Shown here piece by piece: positions 51,122 to 58,397 of a stretch of 64,000 nucleotides of DNA. The notes below the pieces were generated by a model, which ran no database searches, was not told where the DNA came from, and saw nothing but the letters and a program-made list of their open reading frames with translations. The position numbers and the translations under genes were made by a program. Position 1 is the stretch's first letter. Each line of letters starts with the position of its first letter. This DNA comes from Bog-473 sp963838835 (GTDB lineage: Bacteria > Actinomycetota > Acidimicrobiia > Acidimicrobiales > RAAP-2), in contig CAWITA010000029.1 in NCBI GenBank assembly GCA_963838835.1, forward strand, positions 10,471 to 74,470. Reading direction: 5' to 3'.

Positions 51122-52237
51122 ATGAGTGCTCGCCGACGGGAGGAGCACGCATGGGACAACGAGGTGCGCGGTGTGGTTTCGAGGGAGAAGGGGGCGCCGG
51201 TCACGCTCGAGACGATCGTCGTGCCCGACCCCGGCGCCGGCGAGGCGGTGGTGGCGGTCAAGGCCTGCGGCGTGTGCCACACGGACCTGCACTACCGCGA
51301 GGGCGGCATCAACGACGACTTCCCTTTCCTGCTCGGCCACGAGGCCGCGGGGTTTGTGGAGTCGGTCGGACCCGGCGTGACCGACGTGGCCGCCGGTGAC
51401 TTCGTCGTCTTGAACTGGCGCGCCGTGTGCGGCCAGTGCCGGTCGTGCCGGCGGGGCCGGCCCTGGTACTGCTTCTCCACCCGGAACGCCGCGCAGAAGA
51501 TGACGCTGGCCGACGGCACGCCGCTCTCGCCCGCGCTCGGCATCGGTGCCTTCGCCGACAAGACGCTCGTGGCGGCGGGACAGTGCACCAAGGTCAACCC
51601 GGCGGCAAGGCCCGAAGCGGTCGGGCTGCTCGGCTGCGGTGTGATGGCCGGCCTGGGTGCGGCCATGTTCACCGGCCAGGTCGGGCTCGGCGACTCGGTG
51701 GCTGTCTTCGGGTGCGGCGGTGTCGGGTGCGCCGCCGTGGCCGGGTCGAGGCTGGGCGGGGCGGCCACCATCATCGGCGTCGACCTGGACCCGGGGAAGC
51801 TCGAGCTGGCCCACGCGTTCGGCGCAACGCACACGGTGGACGCGAGCGCCACCGATCCCGTCGAGGCGATCCGCTCCCTCACGGGCGGCAACGGAGCCGA
51901 CGTGTGCATCGAGGCGGTGGGTCACCCCAAGGTGATGGAGCAGGCCTTCTTCGCCCGGGACCTGGCGGGCACGCTGGTCCAGGTCGGCGTCCCGACGCCC
52001 GACATGCGCATCGACCTGCCCATGATCGAGTTCTTCGGGCGCGGTGGCGCGCTGAAGCCGAGCTGGTACGGCGACTGCCTGCCCTCGCGCGACTTCCCGG
52101 TGCTCGTCGACCTCTTCCTCGAGGGGCGGCTCGACCTCGATCGCTTCGTCAGTGAGACGATCGCGCTCGACCAGGTCGAAGAGGCCTTCGCCCGCATGCA
52201 GCGCGGCGAGGTGCTGCGCTCGGTCGTCGTCCTGTAG
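51122..52237 (+). CDS. mscR: S-(hydroxymethyl)mycothiol dehydrogenase (mycothiol-dependent formaldehyde dehydrogenase)
   Basis: A zinc MDR dehydrogenase with near-canonical MscR segments: CGVCHTDLHYREGGINDDF (catalytic zinc Cys), LLGHEAAG, the structural-zinc CGQCRSCRRGRPWYCF, and LSPALGIGAFADKTLVAAG. It oxidises the formaldehyde-mycothiol adduct and may also reduce S-nitrosomycothiol. Mycothiol use points to Actinomycetota. In frame the first sensible ATG is 51122, but a strong GGGAGGAG lies 5 nt before ATG 51151 in another frame; deleting one base at about 51160 gives the family N-terminus MGQEVRGVVSREKG. The true start is thus probably 51151 with one surplus base. Confidence 0.9.
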   Translation: MSARRREEHAWDNEVRGVVSREKGAPVTLETIVVPDPGAGEAVVAVKACGVCHTDLHYREGGINDDFPFLLGHEAAGFVESVGPGVTDVAAGDFVVLNWRAVCGQCRSCRRGRPWYCFSTRNAAQKMTLADGTPLSPALGIGAFADKTLVAAGQCTKVNPAARPEAVGLLGCGVMAGLGAAMFTGQVGLGDSVAVFGCGGVGCAAVAGSRLGGAATIIGVDLDPGKLELAHAFGATHTVDASATDPVEAIRSLTGGNGADVCIEAVGHPKVMEQAFFARDLAGTLVQVGVPTPDMRIDLPMIEFFGRGGALKPSWYGDCLPSRDFPVLVDLFLEGRLDLDRFVSETIALDQVEEAFARMQRGEVLRSVVVL

Positions 52238-52264
52238 CGATCCGAGACGGAGGTCCGGCTCGCG

Positions 52265-52570
52265 TCAGCTCTTCTTCTTCGCCCTTCCGCCCTTGCCGAG
52301 CTCGCGCCAGCTCTTCTCCTTGACCTCGACGTCGAATCGCTTGGCCGCGCGCACGATGCGCCGCCACGCCTCGTCGCGTTCCTTGTCGGTGACGCCCTCG
52401 ACCTGATCGAAGCGGACGATGGCGTTGCGGACGTGACGGGCGTCGGTCAGCGGTTCCTTGCGTTCCTTGGGAAACGCAAAGTCCTTGTCGGGCAGCCGGT
52501 CCTTCTCGGCCGTGCTGAGCCCGCCCGACCGCGGCTTCCGGGCCGCCTCCTTCTGCTTGGTCGTCACCAT
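52265..52570 (-). CDS. small basic cytosolic protein, DUF6582-like
   Basis: A 101-residue Lys/Arg-rich protein. The C-terminal half, RHVRNAIVRFDQVEGV, ERDEAWRRIVRAAKRFDVEV and SWRELGK, recurs in many small bacterial proteins of unknown function (I associate it with DUF6582). No membrane segment. The ATG has AGGAGG 5-6 nt upstream. It is convergent with mscR (27 nt). Confidence 0.75.
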   Translation of the reverse strand: MVTTKQKEAARKPRSGGLSTAEKDRLPDKDFAFPKERKEPLTDARHVRNAIVRFDQVEGVTDKERDEAWRRIVRAAKRFDVEVKEKSWRELGKGGRAKKKS

Positions 52571-52774
52571 GCATACCTCCTCGCATCGCACCGTTGGATC
52601 GAGGGCACCGAGGCGGCCGCACGAGCAGGCATCGTGCTTGATGCCCGGCGACGCACCCGGTGACTCCTTCCGTCCACGGGTGTACCCCGATGCCGCGCTG
52701 CTGAACCGGCGCTGGCGCAGGAGAGGCCCGCCCGAGCGAATCCCGGGGGCGCGGGCCGCGCCGCGGGCATACTT

Positions 52775-52821
52775 GCTGACCCGTGACCCTCCCGCTCGCT
52801 GACCCGTGACCCTCCCGCTCG
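52775..52821 (+). repeat. 23-bp-period duplication at the gamma-glutamyltransferase start
   Basis: The segment CTGACCCGTGACCCTCCCGC and flanks occur twice with a period of 23 bp. Each copy carries the GTGACCCTCCCGCTCG that forms the start of the downstream gene, but because 23 is not a multiple of 3 only the second GTG (52806) is in frame. Confidence 0.9.
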
Positions 52822-54443
52822 CCCCCTTCGGCCCCCGGTCGGGGTTACGTGGCATGGTCGCGGCCGCCGACCAGTTGGCGGCGTCGGCGGGCGTCGGCAT
52901 GCTCGCCCGCGGTGGCTCGGCCGCCGATGCCGCCGTCGCCACGGGAGCGGTGATGGCGGTGGTGGGCCCGCACCTGTGCGGCCTCGGGGGCGACGTCCTC
53001 GCCGTGGTGGCTCCGCCGGGGTCGACCCCCGAGGCGCTCCTGTCCGTCGGGCGCGCCGGATCGGGGTCCGACCCGGCCGGCATGCGCGCCCAGGGGATGA
53101 CGGTCATGCCGCCGCGGCGAGACGTCCGCAGCGTGCCGGTGCCGGGCGCCGTGGACGGTTGGCTGGCCCTGCACGACCGCCACGGGCGCCTGCCGCTCGG
53201 CGACGTCCTGGCCCCGGCGATCGAGCTGGCCGCCGACGGCTTCGCCGCCTCGGTCATGCTGGCGCTGGCCACCCATCTCGTCCACGCGTGGCCCGGCGCC
53301 GGCGAGCTGTGCCCGGCGGGACCGCTCGAGGTCGGCCAGCGCGTGCGCCTGCCCAGCATCGCCCGCGCGCTGGGTGCCATCGCCTCGGGCGGGCGTGACG
53401 CCTTCTACGGCGGGGAGTTCGGCCGCGGTCTGCTCGAGCTCGGCCGCGGCCACTTCGCACCGTCGGATCTCGCCACGAGCACGGCGACCTGGTGTGCGCC
53501 TTTGCGCCAGCGCGCCTGGGGCCACGACCTGTGGACGGTGCCGCCGCCGTCACAGGGCTACCTGACCCTCGCCGGTGCGTGGGTGGCCGAGGCGGCCGGC
53601 CTGGGGACTGACCCCGACGACCCGGCGTGGGCCCACCTTCTGGTGGAGGCGTGGCGCGCCGTGGGCCACGACCGCCCCGACGTGCTCTTCGACGGCGCGG
53701 ACGGCAGGGTCCTGCTCGACGCCGAGCGCCTCGCCGCCGCCGCGACCAGGGTGGACCAGCAACGAGCGGCGCCGCCCGACGTCTCGCCGGGGCAGGGGAC
53801 CCGGGGTGCCAAAGTGGCCCGCATCGCCGAGGGCGACACGACGCACCTCTGCGCGCTCGACGCCGACGGCCTCGGGGTCTCCCTCACCCAGTCCAACGCC
53901 CTCGACTTCGGTTCGCACCTGATCGAGCCGGCCACGGGGGTCTTCTTGCACAACCGCGGCCTCGGTTTCTCGCTGGTGCCGGGACACCCCGCCGAGCTCT
54001 CACCGGGGCGCCGCCCGCCGCACACGCTCTCCCCGATGCTCGCCACCACACCCGGTGGCGCGCTGACGCATCTCGTCGGGGCCATGGGCGGCGACGCGCA
54101 GCCGCAGATCATCGTCCAGCTCCTGGCCCGGTTGCTCCGCACGGGGCAGGACCCGGCGCGCGCCGTGAGCGCGCCCCGGCTCGCCCTCGATGCGCCCTCG
54201 GCCGGCCCGTTCCGCCTCTGGTGGGGCGACGACCTCATGGTGCTGGTCGAGTCGGACGCACCACCGCGGTGGCGAGGCGGCCTGGCCGACCGCGGCCACC
54301 GGGTGCGGGTCATCCGCTCCTTCGACCCCGTCGCCGTCGGATGCGCCCAGATCATCGCGGTCGAAGACGGCGCCGAGGGGTCACGTCGCTTCGTCGGGGC
54401 GTCGGACCCGCGCAGTCCCGAAGGGGCAGCGGTAGGGCGGTGA
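52806..54443 (+). CDS. gamma-glutamyltransferase family protein
   Basis: A 545-residue Ntn hydrolase precursor. The autocleavage and nucleophile Thr is in GDTTHLCALDADG near residue 346, and the gamma-glutamyl-binding segment LGGDVLAVV is near 60. Large and small subunits would be about 345 and 200 residues. No signal peptide is visible, so it is probably cytosolic; substrates could be glutamyl conjugates of amines or peptides rather than extracellular glutathione. The start is the second of two duplicated GTG copies (23-bp duplication). Confidence 0.9.
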   Translation: MTLPLAPFGPRSGLRGMVAAADQLAASAGVGMLARGGSAADAAVATGAVMAVVGPHLCGLGGDVLAVVAPPGSTPEALLSVGRAGSGSDPAGMRAQGMTVMPPRRDVRSVPVPGAVDGWLALHDRHGRLPLGDVLAPAIELAADGFAASVMLALATHLVHAWPGAGELCPAGPLEVGQRVRLPSIARALGAIASGGRDAFYGGEFGRGLLELGRGHFAPSDLATSTATWCAPLRQRAWGHDLWTVPPPSQGYLTLAGAWVAEAAGLGTDPDDPAWAHLLVEAWRAVGHDRPDVLFDGADGRVLLDAERLAAAATRVDQQRAAPPDVSPGQGTRGAKVARIAEGDTTHLCALDADGLGVSLTQSNALDFGSHLIEPATGVFLHNRGLGFSLVPGHPAELSPGRRPPHTLSPMLATTPGGALTHLVGAMGGDAQPQIIVQLLARLLRTGQDPARAVSAPRLALDAPSAGPFRLWWGDDLMVLVESDAPPRWRGGLADRGHRVRVIRSFDPVAVGCAQIIAVEDGAEGSRRFVGASDPRSPEGAAVGR

Positions 54444-54481
54444 CTCGCCCGGGGCGGGCTCGGGCGGTCCGACGCGCCGGG

Positions 54482-54487
54482 TAGCGT
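54482..54487 (+). promoter_or_regulatory. -10 element (TAGCGT) ahead of the MFS gene
   Basis: TAGCGT is followed by 6 nt and then ATC 54494, which is in frame with the transporter. This is the same spacing seen at other leaderless starts, but the codon is ATC instead of ATG or GTG. Confidence 0.4.
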
Positions 54488-54493
54488 GAAACC

Positions 54494-56341
54494 ATCGAAC
54501 GTACCGCCCCGTCGCCGCTGCACGCCCCGACGCCCGCCGACATCGCCGCCCGCGCCGAGCAGCAGGAACCGGGGGGCGGCCGGGGCCGGCTCCCCCGTTG
54601 GCTCAGCCGACCCGACCCGACGGCGCCGCTCCCCGAGGGCTACAAGTGGACCGCGCTGTTCATCTCGACCCTCGGCATGCTCATGGCGACGATCGACGGG
54701 TCCATCGTCCTCATCTCGCTGCCGGACATCTTCCGGGGCATCGGCCTGGACCCGTTGTTACCGGAGAACAGCTTCTACCTGCTGTGGATGATCCTCGGGT
54801 TCCTGGTCACGACCAGCGTGCTCGTCGTCACCCTGGGGCGCCTGGGCGACATGTACGGGCGGGTGAAGATCTACAACCTGGGCTTCGCCGTCTTCACGTT
54901 CTTCTCGCTCGCCCTCAGCGTCACGTGGCTGACCGGGCCGGCCGCCGGCATGTACCTGATCGTGATGCGCATCTTCCAGGGCGTCGGCGCCGCCATGCTC
55001 ATGGCCAACTCGGCCGCCATCCTCACCGACGCCTTCCCCGAAGACCAGCGGGGCCTGGCGCTCGGCGTGAACCAGGCGGCGGCCTTCAGCGGCTCGTTCA
55101 TCGGGCTGATCCTCGGGGGGATCCTCGCCCCGATCAACTGGCGGCTCATCTTCTTGGTGTCGGTACCGATCGGCCTCTTCGCCACCGTCTGGGGCTACCT
55201 GCAGCTGCGCGAGCTCGGGCAGCGACGCGCGGGCCACATCGACTGGCCCGGCAACGCCACCTTCGCCCTGGGGCTGGTGCTCGTCATGGTCGGCATCACC
55301 TACGGGATCGAGCCCTACGGCGGCCACGCCATGGGCTGGACCAACCCGAGGGTCATCGGCGCGCTCGTGGGTGGCTCCTTGCTGCTGGTCGCCTTCTGCG
55401 TGATCGAGCTGCGCGTGCCGCGAGCCGATGTTCCGTCTGCAGCTGTTCAAGATCCGCGCCTTCACCGCCGGAATCGTCGCCAGCTTCTTGGCCGCGATGA
55501 GCCGGGGCGGCCTGATGTTCATGCTCATCATCTGGCTGCAGGGGATCTGGCTGCCGCTGCACGGCTACTCGTTCGCCACCACCCCGCTGTGGGCGGGGAT
55601 CGCCCTGATCCCGCTCACGGCCGGCCTCCTGATCGCCGGCCCCATTTCGGGGATCCTCTCCGATCGCTTCGGCGCCCGGCCGTTCGCCACCGGCGGGTGC
55701 ATCGGCGCAGCCGTCTGCTTCGCCCTGCTCGAATCGCTCCCCATCGACTTCTCCTACTGGGTCTTCGGCGTCATCCTCTTCTTCACCGGCATCACCATGG
55801 CGTCGTTCGGTTCGCCCAACCGCACCGGCGTCATGAACAGCCTCCCGCCCGAGCACCGTGGGGCCGGATCGGGCATGAACACGACCTTCCAGAACTCGGC
55901 GCAGGTCGTCTCCATCGGGATCTTCTTCACGCTGATGATCGTGGGCCTCGCCTCCGCGCTGCCCCACAACGTCTCGGCGGGGCTCGCGAGCCACGGGGTG
56001 CCGGCCTCCATCGCGGAGCGGGCATCGCACCTGCCCCCGATCTCGACCCTCTTCGCCGCCTTCCTTGGGTACAACCCGGTCGAGCACCTCATCGGCGCCG
56101 GGGCGCTGTCGCATCTCACCACGACCCAGCAGGCCGCGCTCGCCCAGCGCGACTTCTTCCCCGGCCTCATCTCGGCGCCGTTCCAAAAGGGCTTGCACGC
56201 CGCCTTCGACTTCGCCATCGTGCTGAGTCTGCTGGCGGCGGCGGCGTCGTGGACGCGCGCGGCGGGCGCTACGTCCACGCCACGACCGGCCAGGACCGGG
56301 AACAGGAGCTCGTACTCGCCGGCGGCGGGACGGGCTCGTGA
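54494..56341 (+). CDS. MFS transporter (DHA2/14-TM type), with two frame breaks and unusual start
   Basis: A major facilitator transporter of about 615 residues. The first frame holds TM1 (WTALFISTLGMLMATIDGSI), the motif A loop GRLGDMYGR and up to VIELRVP; a surplus base near 55418-55422 moves the sequence into the next frame (EPMFRLQLFKIRAFTAG) for TM8-14. Near 56250-56262 a 2-nt change restores the first frame, giving SWTR then GGRYVHATTGQ and a stop at 56341. The start is uncertain: no ATG or GTG is in frame between the stop at 54482 and ATG 54677, which would cut into TM1; ATC 54494 at the predicted transcript start is the best position. It precedes and may be co-transcribed with the fused ETF gene. 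Confidence 0.78.
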   Translation: MERTAPSPLHAPTPADIAARAEQQEPGGGRGRLPRWLSRPDPTAPLPEGYKWTALFISTLGMLMATIDGSIVLISLPDIFRGIGLDPLLPENSFYLLWMILGFLVTTSVLVVTLGRLGDMYGRVKIYNLGFAVFTFFSLALSVTWLTGPAAGMYLIVMRIFQGVGAAMLMANSAAILTDAFPEDQRGLALGVNQAAAFSGSFIGLILGGILAPINWRLIFLVSVPIGLFATVWGYLQLRELGQRRAGHIDWPGNATFALGLVLVMVGITYGIEPYGGHAMGWTNPRVIGALVGGSLLLVAFCVIELRVPRADVPSAAVQDPRLHRRNRRQLLGRDEPGRPDVHAHHLAAGDLAAAARLLVRHHPAVGGDRPDPAHGRPPDRRPHFGDPLRSLRRPAVRHRRVHRRSRLLRPARIAPHRLLLLGLRRHPLLHRHHHGVVRFAQPHRRHEQPPARAPWGRIGHEHDLPELGAGRLHRDLLHADDRGPRLRAAPQRLGGAREPRGAGLHRGAGIAPAPDLDPLRRLPWVQPGRAPHRRRGAVASHHDPAGRARPARLLPRPHLGAVPKGLARRLRLRHRAESAGGGGVVDARGGRYVHATTGQDREQELVLAGGGTGS

Positions 56342-56351
56342 GCGCGCTCCG

Positions 56352-58256
56352 GTGACGCGGTCGAAAGGGCACCCGCTGCGGATCGCCTCGCTGGCGAAAC
56401 AGGTCCCGCTCGCCGAGTCGTTCCGCCTCGAGAAGGGGCGACTCGTCCGTCACGGCGTGGACTTCGAGATGAACGCGTACTGTCGCCGCGCCGTGGCCGA
56501 GGGGGTCACGCTGGCGCGGACCACGGGGGGGACGTGCACGGTCGTGACGCTGGGTCCCCCTGGTGCCGAGGACGTGCTGCGCGAGGGGATGGCCTGGGGC
56601 GCCGCCTCGGGGCTGCACGTGTGCGACCCGGCGTTCGCGGGATCGGACACGCTGGCCACGGCGCGGGCCCTGGCGGCGGCGCTCGGCGCCGCGGGCCCGT
56701 TCGATCTCGTCTTGGTCGGCCGCAACTCCATCGACGGCGAGACGGGTCAGGTGGGGCCCGAGGTGGCAGCACTGCTCGACCTCCCCTTCGCGAGCGGCGT
56801 GCGCACGCTCGAAGACGCCGGCTCCTTCCTGCGTCTCGAGCTCGAGCACGACGACGGCACGCAGGAGGTCGAGATCTCGCTGCCGGCGGTGCTCTCGGTC
56901 GCCGAACGGCTCTGCGACCCCTGCAAGGTGGACCCCGAGGGCCGAGCGGCGGTGCCCTCCTCGCGCCTCACTCGGATCGGACCCGGCGAGCTCGGCGACG
57001 GGCCCTGGGGTGAGGCCGGGAGCCCGACGGTCGTCGGCGAGACGCGACCCATGGAGCACGAGCGCTCCCTGCTGGTGCTGGAGGGCCCGGTCGACGAGCA
57101 AGTGGACGCGGCGGTGCGCGAGCTCACTCGACGGGGCGCGCTCGATATCGGTCACGCCCCGGCGGCGCCGGCGCCGGCATCCGCGCCGGCATCCGCATCG
57201 GCAACGGCAGCGGCAGCGGGAGCGGGAGCGGGAGCGGCAGCGGCAGCGGGAGCGGTAGCGGCCTCGCCGAACGGTCGAGACGGGAGGACCGGGCAGGCGC
57301 AGCGGATCGTCGCCGTCCTCGCCGAGCCGGGCCGACCCGAGGTGGCCGCCGAACTGATCGGTGCGGCGGCGGCCCTGGGGCGCGACGTTGGCGCCGCCGT
57401 CCACGTCCTGTCGCCCGGCGAAGGCTCGCAGCACTCCCTCGCCGCCGCGGGCGCCGACCTCGTGGTGGTGCTCGACGGCTCGGAGGTCGCGGAGGACGTG
57501 GCCGACGCGGTGGCCGCCTACGTGCAGGAGACCGCCCCCTGGGCGCTGCTCGCACCCAGCACCGCCTTCGGGCGCGAGGTCGCGGGCCGCGCCGCCGCGG
57601 CCACCGGCTCGGGGCTGGTGGGCGACGCGATCGCGCTCACGGCACGTGAGGGCGTGCTCGTGTCGGCCAAGCCGGCGTTCGCCGGAGCGCTGGTGGCCGA
57701 CATCACGTGCCGCAGCCCCACGCAGATGGTCACCGTGCGCCCGGGGGTGCTGCCTGCGCCGGCGCTCACCGAGCGCGACGCTCGCGTCGAGACGCGGCGC
57801 GTGGGCACCCGGGGGCGGGTCCGGGTGCTCGCCGAGCGCCGCAACGACGACCTCGAGGCGCTGGCCCGGGCCGAGGTGGTCATCGGGGTCGGCACGGGGG
57901 TCAAGCCGGAGGAATACGCGCAGCTCAGCCCGCTCGCCGCGGTCCTGCGGGCGGAGCTCGCGGCGACGAGGAAGGTGACCGACCGGGGGTGGGCGCCGCG
58001 CTCGCGCCAGGTGGGCATCACGGGTCGCTCCCTCGCTCCTCGCCTCTACGTCGCGCTCGGGGTGAGTGGCAAGTTCAACCACATAGTCGGCGTGCGCGCC
58101 GCGGGAACCATCCTGGCCGTCAACCAGGACCGCGACGCACCCGTCTTCACGCACTGCGACGTCGGCATCGTGGGGGACTGGCACGAGGTCGTCCCGCTGC
58201 TGCACGAGGCCCTGCGGCGCCACACACGCCAACACGACACGACCACCGTCGACTGA
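56352..58256 (+). CDS. fused electron transfer flavoprotein (EtfB-EtfA single chain)
   Basis: A 634-residue protein combining both ETF subunits. Residues 1-265 are EtfB-like (RIASLAKQVPL, MNAYCRRAVAEG, LVGRNSIDGETGQVGPEVA); 270-312 are an Ala/Pro/Gly-rich linker; 315-634 are EtfA-like with the FAD signature GITGRSLAPRLYVALGVSG, AGTILAVNQD and GIVGDWHEVVP. Separate genes are the rule, so the fusion is unusual. ETFs pass electrons from acyl-CoA or other dehydrogenases to quinone or special acceptors; this divergent pair may serve a dedicated enzyme. GTG 56352 lies 11 nt after the MFS stop. The linker is encoded by hexamer-like GGCAGC/GGGAGC repeats (57170-57270). Confidence 0.85.
   Translation: MTRSKGHPLRIASLAKQVPLAESFRLEKGRLVRHGVDFEMNAYCRRAVAEGVTLARTTGGTCTVVTLGPPGAEDVLREGMAWGAASGLHVCDPAFAGSDTLATARALAAALGAAGPFDLVLVGRNSIDGETGQVGPEVAALLDLPFASGVRTLEDAGSFLRLELEHDDGTQEVEISLPAVLSVAERLCDPCKVDPEGRAAVPSSRLTRIGPGELGDGPWGEAGSPTVVGETRPMEHERSLLVLEGPVDEQVDAAVRELTRRGALDIGHAPAAPAPASAPASASATAAAAGAGAGAAAAAGAVAASPNGRDGRTGQAQRIVAVLAEPGRPEVAAELIGAAAALGRDVGAAVHVLSPGEGSQHSLAAAGADLVVVLDGSEVAEDVADAVAAYVQETAPWALLAPSTAFGREVAGRAAAATGSGLVGDAIALTAREGVLVSAKPAFAGALVADITCRSPTQMVTVRPGVLPAPALTERDARVETRRVGTRGRVRVLAERRNDDLEALARAEVVIGVGTGVKPEEYAQLSPLAAVLRAELAATRKVTDRGWAPRSRQVGITGRSLAPRLYVALGVSGKFNHIVGVRAAGTILAVNQDRDAPVFTHCDVGIVGDWHEVVPLLHEALRRHTRQHDTTTVD
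57185..57265 (+). repeat. GC-rich simple repeats encoding the ETF inter-domain linker
   Basis: Runs of GGCAGC, GGGAGC and GGCATCCGCGCC-like units encode an Ala/Gly/Pro/Ser linker between the EtfB and EtfA halves. The reading frame stays open through the entire tract. Confidence 0.8.
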
Positions 58257-58273
58257 TTCGCCTCCATGACGCT

Positions 58274-58394
58274 GGCCGGGGCCGACCGAGGCCGACCGAG
58301 GCCGGGGCCGGGACCGGCCGGGGCCGACCGAGGCCGACCGAGGCCGACCGAGGCCGGGGCCGGGACCGGCCGGGGCCGACCGAGGCCGACCGGG
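58274..58394. repeat. 10-bp-based tandem repeat between etfBA and the GGDEF-EAL gene
   Basis: Arrays of GACCGAGGCC (2, 3 and 1-2 copies) alternate with GGGGCCGGGACCGGCC, forming a higher-order unit of 42-52 bp that occurs twice and begins a third time. The tract ends 3 nt before the stop codon of the minus-strand GGDEF-EAL gene (58398-58400) and starts 18 nt after the stop of the fused ETF gene. Confidence 0.93.
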
Positions 58395-58397
58395 TGG

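Noticed and set aside
55428..58256. A single open frame joining the MFS C-half to the ETF
   Set aside because: The transporter's natural C-terminus is in another frame, ending at 56341, and the ETF has its own GTG 11 nt later; the fusion comes from the indel near 56255.
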